A stretch of 64,000 nucleotides of DNA from Raffaelea ambrosiae (GCA_002778195.1 PCDI01000001.1:4861869-4925868); one strand, 5' to 3'; shown: positions 1-10,935, counted from the first letter of the stretch. Numbers and translations are program-made. The notes: generated by a model from the letters alone, not told the origin.

Positions 1-527
1 TGCACGGCGGCGGTCTTGATGACGTTGCGGCACTGCTCCATGACATTGAGCTCGACGAGGCGGTCGTAGCGGGCGGCCTCACCGTGGATGGCGTCGAGCT
101 CCGACTCAAACAACCGATAGACGTCGCGGATGTTGCGCAGCCATGGGTTGAGGAGGCCGAGGTCTTTGGGGGTCATGGCGGCCTGGACGCCGCCGCAGCC
201 GTAGTGGCCGCACACGACAATGTGCTTGACGTGCAGGTGCTCGACGGCGTAGTTGATGACGGCCATGACGTTGACATCGATGCTGCAGACGAGGTTGGCA
301 ATGTTGCGGTGGATGAAGGCCTCGCCCGGCTGCAGGCCGGTGATCTGCTCGGCCGGGATGCGCGAGTCGCTGCAGCCGATCCAGAGGTACTCGGGCGCCT
401 GGCCGGCGGCGAGCTTGACAAAGCAGTCCGGGTCCTGGCGGCGCATCTGGGCGGCCCAGGCGCGGTTGCTGGCAAAGACGCGGTCATGGTCCTGCTGGAG
501 GTACTTGGAGACCTCGTCGGGGGCCAT
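1..527 (-). CDS. beta-carbonic anhydrase, 5' part (runs off the window)
   Basis: Reversible hydration of CO2 to bicarbonate by a zinc enzyme of the beta class (Nce103-like). 175 complete codons are present, starting at the ATG at 527 and open to base 1, so the C-terminus lies outside. Zinc-site motifs are visible: CSDSR about 55 residues in, and HYGCGG about 50 residues later, giving the Cys and His-x2-Cys ligands; the Asp-Arg dyad of CSDSR is intact. The stretch PKDLGLLNPWLRNIRDVYR is typical of fungal members. No targeting peptide precedes the domain, which suggests a cytosolic enzyme. The start is chosen because the usual fungal N-terminus (DEVSKYL) follows it directly. The family call is secure; an upstream mini-exon cannot be excluded. 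Confidence 0.93.
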   Translation of the reverse strand, partial: MAPDEVSKYLQQDHDRVFASNRAWAAQMRRQDPDCFVKLAAGQAPEYLWIGCSDSRIPAEQITGLQPGEAFIHRNIANLVCSIDVNVMAVINYAVEHLHVKHIVVCGHYGCGGVQAAMTPKDLGLLNPWLRNIRDVYRLFESELDAIHGEAARYDRLVELNVMEQCRNVIKTAAV

Positions 528-1758
528 GGAGGGCTTCCACCAGGAGGGGGGCGGGGCTCGGAGAGCAGGAGGAGAGGAGGAGGGGAAGTGAGGTTTGGAA
601 GCAGACGAGCCAGAGCCTGAGCCAGATCCAGAAGAAGAGGAAGAACAGAAACGGAGCTGGGCAGGTCGCTTATACAAGGTACGAGGCTGTGAAAGACATG
701 AGGTGCGCGACACAAAACACGGAAAAGAAAACGAAGACGACGACGACGGCAGTACGGAAGACACCAGGCACGGCGAGCGTTTGACGAGCAACGAGGGTAA
801 CGACAGTGGTAATGGAGGCATTTGGAAATGGAAGAGCCTTTGTTTATTTGGAAGTCGATTCTTTTGTCGGCGTTTTGGCGCCTCTCCACTCCTTTTCACT
901 AACGCCCATTTTTGAGAATCTAGACTTGGCGAAAAAATGGGCGACGTTACCGGGGGGGGGGGTCCTCACTGACGTCACAGAAATAGGGAAAGAGTAGTAC
1001 AGTGCGTGAGTCATGAAAACAGCTGCCAAACATAGCTTGTCTTTGTCTTTGTGCACTGTCATATCTACTGTACGTGTTAGCATCGAGAACCTGAACGATG
1101 CAAGTCCACGGCAGAGGATGGCAACAGGAGCCTTTCTGATGATATTGCCATTCTTCGAATGTCAGCCTATCGCTCATCGCAAAACTCGAATTTTGCCAAT
1201 CACACAGCTTGATTTTCATGGGGGGTGCGCATCCTCTCTTCTCCAACAAATCATCTGAAATCATATGATTAACCAGACTCTATGTAGGGCCATCGCTTTG
1301 GCAGGGATTCAGTTCATTCCCAGCACGGCGCGGCGTCCCGCGCAAGCACCCGGGATTCAAAAGTCAATGGCAACACGGGGGGTGCGCAATATCTGGGCGA
1401 CCCGGGTCGTTGGACCAGCCAGACGGGATTAGTTGACCAAAAGTAGGCGGTAAGTGACACCATGTTTGGGACCCTTTTTCAGTTTCATGGCTTCTACCGA
1501 CCACCACTTCAGAAAATGATGTCTATTGATATACTGATACATTTCCCCGTAGATTCGATATAGAATTAGTCTTGAAAAACACAAAAGTATGAGCACACAT
1601 CGAGTTCCCTCGTTACAAAAATCAAATGACAGGAGCTTGCCCATGTAGCCACGTGGGTCACTCAATACATTAAAATACCCATGCCCGTCACCGTTGTCGA
1701 CCTTGTCGTGAGAAAGATGCATCAAGCATCCCACCGCCCGGGACGCCATTCAATGCTG
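528..1758. other. intergenic, promoter side of the carbonic anhydrase
   Basis: No supportable gene. The first few hundred bases are the presumed promoter and leader of the carbonic anhydrase, with a purine-rich stretch on the plus strand (about 540-740). A run of G lies at about 951-962. The remainder shows nothing recognisable. Confidence 0.6.
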
Positions 1759-2368
1759 TCAGTACGGAGATGTTCTCTCATTACCTTTCCCCCCTCGGCT
1801 TCCCAACACAAATGTGCTCGGCTTTGAATTCGTTTCGCGGTTCCAAAATGTATCGATCGCGGCCATGGCCACGAATGCAGCACTATTCGTTGGTTAGTGA
1901 TAAGAAGGCACTGGCGGATCATGCTGTTTGTTGTTCTGTAACTCCTTACCTTGCGAAGAACGCAAAGACAATGCCAGCACGCATGGGAACGCAGAAGTCA
2001 AGACTCGCACAGTCCAACATCGTATCCCCCGTCCCCGTGCCATTCCAAACCATGGCCATGACAACGGACGCGGAGAGCATGAACAGCAGGCCGAGCCATT
2101 CGAAGACAAAAAATAGGGGAACCCCAGCCGAGCGGAAGCGGCCAATGAGGGCCACGACGGAAACCAGCAGACAATAAGCCGACGCAAACATCATGTAGTT
2201 CATGCGGGCTGGAATGGTGGTGGGCAAGCTCGGCGCGTCTAGGGGCTGGTCATAGTTGTATTCTAGCACCTTCCAGCCCTCTATGTATTTGACTCCCAGA
2301 GCAAGAGAAATGAAGGAGAACTTCACAGCGATGATATTGACGATTCGGATGACTGCTTGGGGGAACAT
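1759..2368 (-). CDS. MARVEL-like four-helix membrane protein
   Basis: Two exons: 2368-1950 and 1882-1759, with an intron 1949-1883 (donor GTAAGG, branch CACTAAC, acceptor TAG). The product is about 180 residues. Four hydrophobic segments are seen, the first right after the start (VIRIVNIIAVKFSFISLALG), then two central ones and one across and after the splice junction, followed by a short polar tail rich in Ser, Gly and Lys. A short N-terminus, four helices and an extracellular loop between helices 1 and 2 are the architecture of the fungal MARVEL family (Nce102/Fhn1-like and relatives, plasma-membrane organisation). Sequence motifs are weak in this family, so the call rests on topology and general look. 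The second exon is inferred from splice signals and frame. Confidence 0.62.
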
Positions 2369-3782
2369 GATGGGCAGTGTGGTGGGAGCAGAATAGTGAG
2401 AGTGTGTTCCGGGAATGTCTCTGAAAACGGCGAGTTTGTTCTGTCATAAGAGTGCTGCTCTCGGAGAAGAAACAACAGAAAGCAATTGACTATAGTAGAA
2501 AGAAGCCTTTCTCCCGGCCTGTCTAAACAAGAGGGCACCTGCTCCTAGTTATACTCTTCGTGTAGGTTGCGACTCAATAAGAAAGAAAAATCGGCAGACA
2601 GGGTACGTGTGTGCAACCAACGTCCCAAGAAGAAACAAGGAACAGAGACCACCTCGCCTTCACAGGAACACGGAACCAGGATGCCAGCCCCTCTCTAAAT
2701 CCTGCTCCTGAGAGCAGCTTCATGCCTCCAAAAAAGCATAGTACGGATCATGTCGCACACAATCATATATCTGCAGACACCCGGGCTCCGTCAAAACGAC
2801 TGCGCCACGCGCGTCCCCTTGTTGGGCTGCGGCCTTGTCTGGCTGTTTGCAGGCCTCTTATCTCTTGACACTGACGGCAAGGGGTCTACGGCAGTGGTTC
2901 CTTGCTTGATTTTCGAAATAAATTGATTCCAGCGGGCATCTAGATTGCGAGCAAACAAGCTTTGAGCGGCGGAAACAACAATGACACGACACAAGGTGAC
3001 ACGACACATGTGTGTGCTCCAATTCGCAAATGGCCTTGCGGCCCGCGTTCGTCAAACATTGTTTGCTTTAGACAACACCCCCCCCGAAACGAAAAATACA
3101 GGGGTATCAGCCAATAAAGACCTATTAGTTACGTAGTTACTTAATTCCCCAGAAAGGTAGTTACTCCCCAATATCCCACACTACGTCTCCAGAGTCGCCG
3201 AGTTCAATTCCCCCAGACGTGGCCGCAGCATGTTTGTTCATCATCTCGGTATGCTTTCGTTGGCGCCGACGCGTGCAGGGAGGGGCTGGAGCAGATGATA
3301 TCACGGAAGATCGCGTACGACTCGCGCGGGCAGCCGAGGGAAGGGGAGGAATCGCCGGACAAGTTCCCAGTAGAGGTGGTAGTACCGAAATGGATGCCAC
3401 TGTTCAGGTCACCACCACCACCACCAATGGCCAGGCCAGTCGTGTGGTCCAGAGTGTATGGTTGTGAGCAAGGAAGATGCAGTGATGGTTTCAGAAAAGG
3501 CTGCCATTCTCTTACACCGAAGTCGACTGACAGTAAGTACCATGCTCAATTCAACTGAACCGAAATAACCAGATGCAATCAGAAACAAGACATAGTTGCA
3601 CAAATCAAATGGAATTGCTTTCTATACTGGCCTTGATATAGTACAGAAACTCACCGGAGAGTAAGAGCTTGTTAGGAACTCGTCAAGGGAAGTCCAAGAG
3701 TAGTTCTTTACTCGCCAATTAGTATTGCCTTCAGCTAGGACAAAGGCCAACCCCCCCCCCCCAAGCTCGTCCCTTCCTGCCT
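2369..3782. other. intergenic spacer
   Basis: Upstream region of the MARVEL-like gene and downstream region of the dehydrogenase. Short open frames here lack conserved features. A (CCA)n run lies at about 3411-3426 and a run of C at about 3751-3762. Confidence 0.55.
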
Positions 3783-4707
3783 TTACTGGTGGTGCTTCTT
3801 CACCACATCCAGCTTTGAGTCTGCGTTCACCACGTACTCCAGCAGCGAAGCTGACAGCCTGCTAAGCCACTTGATCAGCCCGGCATACCCGCCTCGCCAG
3901 ATCAGCCCCGACTTGCCCGCCTCAATGTCGTGCACAATGTTCTTGGCCACCTTCTCCGGCGGCTCGGCACCGGGACTCGTCTCGCCCGCCCGTGTGCTTC
4001 GGATAAAGTCTTCGACGCAGGCGTAGTAGGAGTCTGCCGGCAAGTTCAGCGCACCCGCGTTCGCAAAGATCGGCGTCTTTGCAGAGCCTATGAGGCCCGT
4101 GACCACACGCACGCCCAGGGGGGCCAGTTCGAGGCGAGATGTCTCAGAAAGGCGCTGTGCCGCTACCTTGGAGCTGCTGTAGATACCTGTGAAAAGTTAG
4201 TAGACGCAAGTTGCACCATCACCAGCCACCGACTACCGACCAAAGACCACCACCACTGAGAACCCACGCACCTCTGTAGGCCATTGGCATGCAGGCCGCG
4301 GTAGACACCAAGTTGAAGATTGTGCCTTTGGTTTTGATGAGCAGCGGCATAAACACCTGCGTCGTGGCCAGGATGCCCCACACGTTGACGTCGTACAGCT
4401 GCTTGGCGGCGTCCAGATCGACGTCGAGCAACGGGAGAGCGAAGTCGGCGCCGGCATTGTTGACGAGCACATCCAGTGAACCGCCGGTGTGCTTGGCGAC
4501 GGCAGCGGCGGCTGCCTGGATGGACGGCGTGGACGTGACCTCGAGAGGCAATACCTCCACGTCAGCGAGCTGGGCCAGGTTGCCAGCTTTGGCGGTATTG
4601 CGCAGCGTGGCAAAAACGTAGTAGCCTTTGTCGTGAAACTCGTGAGCCAAAGCTGCGCCGATGCCGCCCTCGCTGCAGCCGGTGATGAGGACCGTCTTTT
4701 TGGCCAT
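3783..4707 (-). CDS. short-chain dehydrogenase/reductase, Ayr1-like
   Basis: Classical SDR of 279 residues in two exons, 4707-4272 and 4186-3783 (intron 4187-4271, donor GTGCGT, acceptor CAG). The N-terminal Rossmann motif reads TGCSEGGIG (residues 9-17), a variant of TGxxxGxG characteristic of NADPH-dependent 1-acyldihydroxyacetone-phosphate reductases (Ayr1 family). NNAG is at 83-86, the catalytic Ser at about 135 and YSSSK at 148-152; the splice junction lies two codons before the catalytic Tyr, and the joined frame restores the motif exactly. Ayr1 acts in ER and lipid-droplet lipid synthesis, but many fungal paralogues have unknown substrates. A hydrophobic helix near the C-terminus (LIKWLSRLSASLLEYVV) fits membrane association. 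The SDR call is secure, the substrate is inferred. Confidence 0.9.
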
Positions 4708-5850
4708 CGTGGTGTTGGCGAGAGTGCAAGTTCGAGGTAATAAAGCAAGAAAACAATGAGAAGAAGCAAAATAACTGGAAGAAAAAACGGGAGAAGGCAA
4801 AGAAACAAGCAGAAAAGCGCTGATCAAAGTCGTCGAGCAAGGGTAGAACCAAGAAAAATCAATTTCCGGCCAGTCAAGTGGAAGAGAAGACAAACTCAAG
4901 TAATACGATTCAGAGCTTAATCAGAACAGAAATGGAAAACAACCAAAGATAAAAGTCCAGGCCGTCTTTGGGATATATACTAAGGTTCCCTCCCAAGCAT
5001 ATCACATATGAGCAGGCTTCTGCATTTAAAATGGCCTGCAGGGGAATAAACTTGCGGGCAGGTCGTGGCTGTGTGGCCGTGTTGCTTAGGCTTGGGGGAG
5101 AGGTCCGTTCTTGGACTGCAGCACTCCGTGTCCGTTGCTTTGTGGGTCCGGCACGAGAATTTAACTCCGGACGGAAAAGCCAAGAGAAGTAATCGAGCCA
5201 GGGGCATCCAGATTCGTCCACTGCCGAGAACTCTGCCAGTCGCAGATCCAGAAAGTGAGCTCACCCTAACCCTTGTGTGGACCAGCACGGGGCGGAAGGA
5301 CACCCAGTTCCAATGTGAAGCAAAAAAAGGGGGCATTTTCTGGGTGTTACATACTCAGAAAACGCGAGCCTCTCCGTCTGACGCCAGACTGGACAACACG
5401 GACTCTTTGCCAATCAGCCATCAGAGACATTAGAACATTAGAAATCAGAGATGTCTGTTGTCCATCCACGGTTACAATGCGGTCCGTCGTTGTCCTGTTG
5501 CTGGTTGCCCGTGTCATCACGTCCTTGCGAAGGGAGAAGAGCTCCAGCCAATCAGAGCATCTGAGCGTGAGCAAAAGGCGTGTTATTGTCCCGAAGGGGA
5601 AATGCCCTCTGGTTCGCTCAGTAGTTGGTCCCAGATCCTGTCGTCTGTTTCGGCATTTTGGCAGCGCCTTGCTGAGCGAAATTCCGGTGGAGAGCCCTGC
5701 TGCGGTCCTTTGCTGATTATCAAGCGGATGCAAATATGGGCGAGCATCATAAAGCTCTGTTGGGCACAATGTATGATGCTCAGGCCTGCCATGCCATGTC
5801 GTCAACTCTGTAATGGCTGCTTCTCCTTCTCGCTGTCCAAGTCTCCGAGT
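4708..5850. other. intergenic, promoter of the SDR gene
   Basis: No gene found. Two CCAATCA words lie at 5410-5416 and 5548-5554, possible CCAAT-box sites but about 700-840 bases from the SDR start. The end nearest 5850 is the presumed 3' region of the bANK gene. Confidence 0.5.
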
Positions 5851-7350
5851 TCATCTTTTCCCTGCCATGTAGTTTGGATTCGCGCCGTGCTCAAGCAACA
5901 GGCGCACCGCCGCCTCAAACCCCGTGTCGACGGCCGTGTGCAACGGCGTCATGCCAAAGCTATCGTAGCTGTTCACCAGCTTCTCGTCCTCTCCACAGCG
6001 GCCGTGCTCAACCTCCTCGTGTTCCAGCAGAATGCGCAGAACGCCTTCGTGGTGTGAGGCGACAGCGCAGTGCAGGGCATTGCATACACGCTGCTCGCCG
6101 TCGCCGTCACTGCCGACAGAGAACCGGTCCAGGCGTGCCCCATGCTCCAGCAGCAATATCACCATGTCCTCGTAGCCGCCCATAATGGCGTAGTACAGCG
6201 GTGTCCGGCCGTTGCTGTCAATGTCGTCCCTATCTATGCTCTGCTGCTGCAGCAATACACGCACGATGGGCGTATGACCCTTATGCGCAGCAATATGCAG
6301 GGCACTCTGAAAACTGCCGTGGACTGTTTCTTTCCTTTTCGGTTGCGTAGTCTTTGCCGGCGGCTCTCTCGGGTTGGCTGCAGAACGTTTGGCCAGGGGA
6401 AAACGGGGCTCGCCTTTGGAAGTGAACGGATTTGGGAAAAGCGAGTCGGGCGTCGGCCTCTCCAGAACGGGCGAGGTTTTTCCTGGGCTCCGTTGTCCTT
6501 CAAGGTCAACAGACGTTTCATCCGAGATCATCATCGCGTCATCGGCGTCGGCATCCTTTCGTGGCCCGTCTCCCATGCTCCAGAGCTCGCGAAGAACAGA
6601 AGGCACGCCGAAGACGGCGAAGCGGCACTTGGCGACTGCCGGGTTTGTCTCGCGCATAGCCCCATTTGACCTGGGCACCACTGACACTGGTTGTTGAGAC
6701 ATCGCTGGCACAGAAAATGGTGTTTCCGGTGTGAAATCTGGTGCGGAATCCAATACGAGATTTGGTAGATGCTCTGGTGTGATATCTTGGACAGCCTCCG
6801 GCTTCCATGCTGGCGCTCGCTCACATGCTCGCTGTGGTGCTGGCTGGATTGGGACGCCGCTCGTCTCTCTTGGAAGCACATCACTGCGGGGTTCTGCATG
6901 CTGTTTGGGTGCCGCGTGTTTCTGTTGTGCTTTCTTGTTCTGCTCCTTCTCTTGCTCTTTCTTCCCTAGATCGGAGGCCCGCCAAAGTCAGCCTTGCCTG
7001 ATTTGGGTAGAGTTAAAAGCAGGCATTTTGAAGAGCATACTGGGCCAGTGTAACTACTTCTTGACAGATAGACTGGCAAACAAAAAAGTGTACGAAATCT
7101 TGCATGGATGAAAACCCAAACATCACAGAAAGGCACAAAGACAAAAAGGGACAAATTTGCAGCCGGGCAATCCCCAACCTAGGAAGGCACGAACAAACAC
7201 ACACAAAAGTCACACAAACCAGGCAGGAACAAACTCACAGCGATACCGGCGTTGCGCAAGCCGATTCTGCACCCGCCGGCGAGCCACGGCTTCATCTCGG
7301 CTCGGCATCGTGTCCGGGGAGACTGGGCCCGATGAAGAGTTGAGGGACAT
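5851..7350 (-). CDS. bANK transcription factor: bZIP basic region plus ankyrin repeats (TOXE-type)
   Basis: Putative 408-residue regulator in two exons, 7350-7239 and 6965-5851 (intron 6966-7238, donor GTGAGT, acceptor TAG). Residues about 21-50 form a bZIP-like basic region, with RRRVQNRLAQRRYR ending at the splice junction and a Lys/Gln/Glu-rich helix after it. No heptad leucine zipper follows. A long low-complexity Pro/Ser-rich linker leads to about four C-terminal ankyrin repeats (about 255-405; ALHIAAHKGH, TPLYYAIMGGYED, NALHCAVASHHEG, TPLHTAVDTGFEA). This combination defines the bANK family, whose founder TOXE of Cochliobolus carbonum activates a secondary-metabolite cluster through a tox-box; TOXE is about 440 residues. 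The start is the first ATG of the frame. The 273-base intron is long for this window, so a small extra exon is possible; the residue made at the junction is Trp. No biosynthetic cluster lies next to it here, so the target genes are unknown. Confidence 0.85.
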
Positions 7351-7782
7351 TAGGAAAGAATGCTTCCTGTCCTCGTCTGGAGCAGGATAAGCAAGCCCGC
7401 ATTCACGGGCCGGCGGCGAATGCAGCCCATCGTACTGTGTGAACACTGTGCAAGTCACTGTCAACCCAGCGGCTGCGACTTATTCGCCCTCTGACTGTCC
7501 GACCGCTAGAGCGGAATCTGACTTCGCTGCTTGGCTGACTAGGTTCCCCCCATCCTCTCCTGCGGGTGTGTGGATATCGCGATAATATCTGACAGGTGTG
7601 AGAATAGTTGCTTTTTTTATCTCCCGCGAATTTGTCTAGCTCCTTTCTTTTGCCTCATATTCCTGACGTGAGCCGTGTACGATATCAACGTTAAACACAT
7701 ATAAGGACTGCAAAGCATCAGACTTGGGCATTTGTTTTTCATTTTTATATTTGTTCCCATTCCCTGTCTCAGTGACTTCACA
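7351..7782. promoter_or_regulatory. divergent bANK/RidA promoter region
   Basis: 432 bases between two divergent starts. It holds a perfect palindrome TATCGCGATA at 7575-7584, flanked by further GATA/TATC words, and ATCTCCCGCG at 7619-7628, which matches the published tox-box consensus ATCTCNCGNA at seven of eight fixed positions. A match this good is expected by chance in roughly one of three such regions, so it is a candidate only. Confidence 0.35.
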
Positions 7783-8419
7783 ATGGCTTCCAAGCAAGCA
7801 GTCTTCACAACCAAGTCGGTGGCTCCGCTGCCGCAGTTCAGCCAGGCCGTGACCTACAATGGCATGGTGAGAGAGACACAACTGTCGCCTGGGCCCAGCA
7901 TGGCTGCAAAACTAACACCGTCAGGTGTATTGCTCCGGCAACATTGGCATCGACCCCGCCACATCCAAGATCGTTGAGGGCGGCATCAAGGAGCAGGCGG
8001 TCCGTTCTACCGGCAGAGAACCGATGCCGGGACTCTCTTGCTTAGTTCCCCTTTCACGTAGTTAGTGTATCTGACTAATCATTTTGTCTTTATTTGTCTC
8101 CCCAGCGTCAAGCTATTCGCAACATCGCCGCCGTCCTCGAAGCTGCCAACAGCAAGCTCGAGAACATTGTCAAGGTCAACGTGTTTCTGACCACCATGGA
8201 CGACTTTGCCGGCCTGAACGAGGCCTACGACGAGTTTTTCAAGGGCAAGGGCGTCATGCCGGTAAGTGAGCAAAAGTAAGCTTTTGGGCCTCACAGCTCC
8301 CTCATGTTAACACCCTGACTTTCCAGTGTCGGACATGTGTGGCCGTCTACCAGTTGCCCTTTGGTGCCAAGATGGAAATGGAGGCCACGGCGTTCATCAA
8401 TCCCGAGTCCAAGCTATGA
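7783..8419 (+). CDS. RidA/YjgF/YER057c family enamine/imine deaminase
   Basis: A 135-residue protein in four exons: 7783-7866, 7925-7999, 8106-8261 and 8327-8419; introns of 58, 106 and 65 bases with GT/AG ends. The joined frame gives the complete Rid fold: an N-terminal FSQAV strand, YCSGNIGIDP, the helix RQAIRNIAAVLEAA, KVNVFLTTMDDF, and CRTCVAVYQLPFGAKMEMEATA. Arg107 corresponds to the arginine that binds the carboxylate of 2-aminoacrylate-type intermediates in RidA; the family hydrolyses reactive enamines/imines released by PLP enzymes. Length equals that of typical family members. No clear mitochondrial presequence is seen, so this is probably the cytosolic type (Hmf1-like) rather than Mmf1, though the assignment is soft. 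It is transcribed divergently from the bANK regulator. Confidence 0.93.
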
Positions 8420-9106
8420 AGGAGGGGTGGTGGAAGACAAAGTCGTTTTATCTATCGACTAGTTGTGTCTAGACGTAGCTCATTGATGCTGGGCCTCCGG
8501 GGCTCGTTATTGATATAAGGATACGTCTATATAATGTGCACGTACATATATGCCCCTTCTGTGGGTTGTTTACTTCCCACTCTTGCTGCTTCTGCCGAGT
8601 GATTGAGTCTTAAGGACGAACCAGAAAAATTGAGAAAACGAAAAAAAGAAAAAAAGAGAAAAAAATTGCAATTAAAATCGAAAATGAAAACATAAGACAC
8701 GTAAAAAAGTATGTACTGTTTTTTTTGGTCACCTTTAGTTCTTATTTATAAAGTATGAGTAAATTATGAATTGACTTTTGTCGTAAGAGAAGTACGAAGA
8801 GGTAGGCGCGAACCTTAACGCTTCCTTCCTTAGCTTGTTAATTGACGTATATCGAACTTTCTAACGTACGTAGAACTTAAAACACACAATCCGAGAACTT
8901 TAAAATAAAAATTGGGAAAAAACAGCAGAGCCTTAAGGTGAACTTTCAAAAGCATTGCAATACAAATAGGCAGCACCATTTGTGTTTTCGGTTGTTACTT
9001 TTCATACTTTTTCTCTCTAAAACAACATCACAAAATCTCCATGATTTTCAACTAGACTCTTCCACCCCCCAAAATTCTACACAACCACAGCACCTCTTAT
9101 CTCATA
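8420..9106. other. A/T-rich spacer
   Basis: No gene. Clearly A/T-rich compared with the coding DNA, with A-runs at about 8638-8680. It ends in the C/A-rich leader of the next gene, which contains the CACAACCACAGC type of sequence seen before many well-expressed fungal genes. Confidence 0.6.
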
Positions 9107-9451
9107 ATGGCACCTCTTGGTTCCGCATCCGCCGCCACGTCGGCCACCGTATCTGTCACTACCTCGGTCGCCGTTTCGGCCACCGCCTCGGCCTCTTCTC
9201 TTGTCGAAGGCACTATCACTGTCGGCAACCGCCAGTATGTCCGGACCGGCTGGAACGCCCTCTCCGAGGACATACAAATTGTCATCGGCTTTTTTATGGG
9301 TGCTGCACTGTTTCTTATTCTTTACTTTGCATTGATGAAGCTTCTGTTCATATGGGATGGGTTCTGTGAGAAGCGGAAGAAGCGTGGGCAGCAAAAGGAT
9401 ACCAGTAGCAGTGATGTTGAGCTACAGAGCCGGGAACAGGAACAAATGTAA
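9107..9451 (+). CDS. small single-pass membrane protein 1 of the array, unknown
   Basis: A 114-residue single-exon frame from the ATG at 9107. Residues 5-32 are almost only Ser, Ala, Thr and Val. A single hydrophobic helix spans about 57-83 and ends in FIWDGFCEKRKKRG; the basic cluster after it predicts an outside N-terminus and a cytosolic tail that is polar and acidic. There is no cleavable signal peptide. I do not recognise the family. It is followed on the same strand by three more small membrane proteins. Support comes from the start context, hydrophobic pattern and composition, not homology. A GGCCAG tandem repeat directly follows the stop. Confidence 0.55.
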   Translation: MAPLGSASAATSATVSVTTSVAVSATASASSLVEGTITVGNRQYVRTGWNALSEDIQIVIGFFMGAALFLILYFALMKLLFIWDGFCEKRKKRGQQKDTSSSDVELQSREQEQM

Positions 9452-9481
9452 GGCCAGGGCCAGGGCCAGGGCCAAGGCCAC
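9451..9481 (+). repeat. GGCCAG tandem repeat
   Basis: About four imperfect copies of AGGCCAGGGCC-type hexamers directly after the stop codon of the 114-residue protein. Confidence 0.8.
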
Positions 9482-10031
9482 GATCCAACAAACAAATTAC
9501 ATTTTTTTAAGTTTTTCGATGGTTAGAGTCAGACTCGTGCGTTACAACAGAGTTCAGACTTAAAACTCAGCACCACAAAAAACAAGGTTCACTAAAAAAA
9601 TAATAAAAAAATAATTACCTATTTCCTGAATTCTCTTTTATTTTCTAATTCACCTTCAAAATTCAGTTCCTCAGTAGAAAAGGAAGAAGAGCTCAATAGA
9701 AGGGGTATATATATTTGCGTATACATACACGTAAACACTGAGCTCTAGAAGCTTTCGTTTTTTATTTTTATTTTTTATTTTCATTTTTGGAAAGAAACTT
9801 TTTGGAAAACCCAGTCTCTCTTGCTTTTAAATTTAGCAGTCAATAATAAAGAAGGTGGGATTCGCACAGTGGGATTCGCACACGATGTATATTCATTTTC
9901 GTGCGTGGTGGCTCCTTCTAAATATCGCATCGACTCAACTAACACACAATTGAAACAGGCAGCAGCTTTCTTTCTTTCTTTCTTTCCCAATCCATTTGTT
10001 TATTTTTGTGAGATATACCATCCCATTCACC
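9482..10031. other. A/T-rich spacer with short duplications
   Basis: No gene. Contains A/T runs (9590-9660, 9755-9785), a direct duplication GTGGGATTCGCACA near 9855-9882 and a (TTTC)n run just before the next small gene at about 9966-9988. Confidence 0.55.
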
Positions 10032-10196
10032 ATGACTCCTGAGCAAGTATTCTGGGTCGCCATTTGCTCTGTGGTCCTATTTATCGTGTTGGGCCTTTTG
10101 GTCCTTAGAGGGGACGACATCTGCAAATGGATTGTCAACAAGTTGAGAGGAAACACGAACGAAGACAATACAGACGACCATTTATCATATATCTGA
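10032..10196 (+). CDS. very small membrane protein 2 of the array, unknown
   Basis: A 54-residue frame from the ATG at 10032, preceded by CCATTCACC. A six-residue N-terminus is followed by a hydrophobic helix at about 7-26 and then RGDDICKWIVNKLRG, giving a predicted N-out, C-in single-pass protein with an acidic end (EDNTDD). No family is recognised. The evidence is its composition and its place in a series of similar small membrane proteins on the same strand. At this length a chance frame cannot be ruled out. Confidence 0.42.
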   Translation: MTPEQVFWVAICSVVLFIVLGLLVLRGDDICKWIVNKLRGNTNEDNTDDHLSYI

Positions 10197-10509
10197 GCTC
10201 TGAATTCCTCTTGCTGTACAGATACTGGCTTTGCCGCGCGTTCGTTCTTGCCGGCAGAACCCCACCCAACAAATGACTGCAAACAGAAACCGTGACCGGT
10301 CGTGCCTTCCCAAAATGGCTTTTCTCTGGAAGACACGTAATATCAAAGACGTCTCTGAGGCAACAGGCATGCACTCTTTCTCAGTTTCCAGTCATACTCG
10401 CATCCTCTTTTAAAACCAGACACAAACATCCAAGCTAGACACCATCATTTTCTCTCCACCTAGTTTTAAATTCAGCTTCACCGATACGGACGCCCAACCC
10501 CCTCTCAGA
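10197..10509. other. short spacer
   Basis: No gene. The last about 90 bases before 10510 are C/A/T-rich and look like a fungal leader. Confidence 0.5.
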
Positions 10510-10935
10510 ATGTCGACTAGCACGATCGAGTCCATCATCGGCTCGCAGACACAACAAGCCTGGACGGCCAGCCCGACCGCAGCCGCGTCCGCTGCATCAG
10601 CTCTCATGTCCAACACGTTACGCATCGCTGCCGTGTCAAATGTGGAGAGTCTGAACGTGGAGAGTCTGCAACCATGGGAGGTTGTTCGGTCTTGGATCAC
10701 CCATACGGTGCTCATCCTTTTTCAGTTTGCAGTTGTTTTCATAACGGCACTGGTTCTGATTACCGCCTTTTTGTTCCTTTTCGTCGTTTCCGCGCTGTCC
10801 CTCAACTGGGTGGTTCGACGTTGTTGCGGCTGCCGGAGAATGATTCATGTCCGCTACAAGCGGACAGATGACCTCAGAGGCGCGAGCGAACTGGACCGTA
10901 TGGACCGACCTGATTCTCCCCATTCAATGGTCTGA
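10510..10935 (+). CDS. small membrane protein 3 of the array, unknown
   Basis: A 141-residue single-exon frame. The N-terminal 60 residues are rich in Ser, Ala and Thr and contain a short direct repeat (VESLNVESL). A long hydrophobic stretch at about 65-98 could be one long or two short helices. It ends in NWVVRRCCGCRR, a cluster of Cys and Arg suited to palmitoylation and to a cytosolic position. The tail is polar. The layout (Ser/Ala/Thr-rich N-terminus, helix, basic stop-transfer) is that of the 114-residue protein at 9107, but I see no alignable sequence. No family is recognised. Confidence 0.55.
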   Translation: MSTSTIESIIGSQTQQAWTASPTAAASAASALMSNTLRIAAVSNVESLNVESLQPWEVVRSWITHTVLILFQFAVVFITALVLITAFLFLFVVSALSLNWVVRRCCGCRRMIHVRYKRTDDLRGASELDRMDRPDSPHSMV

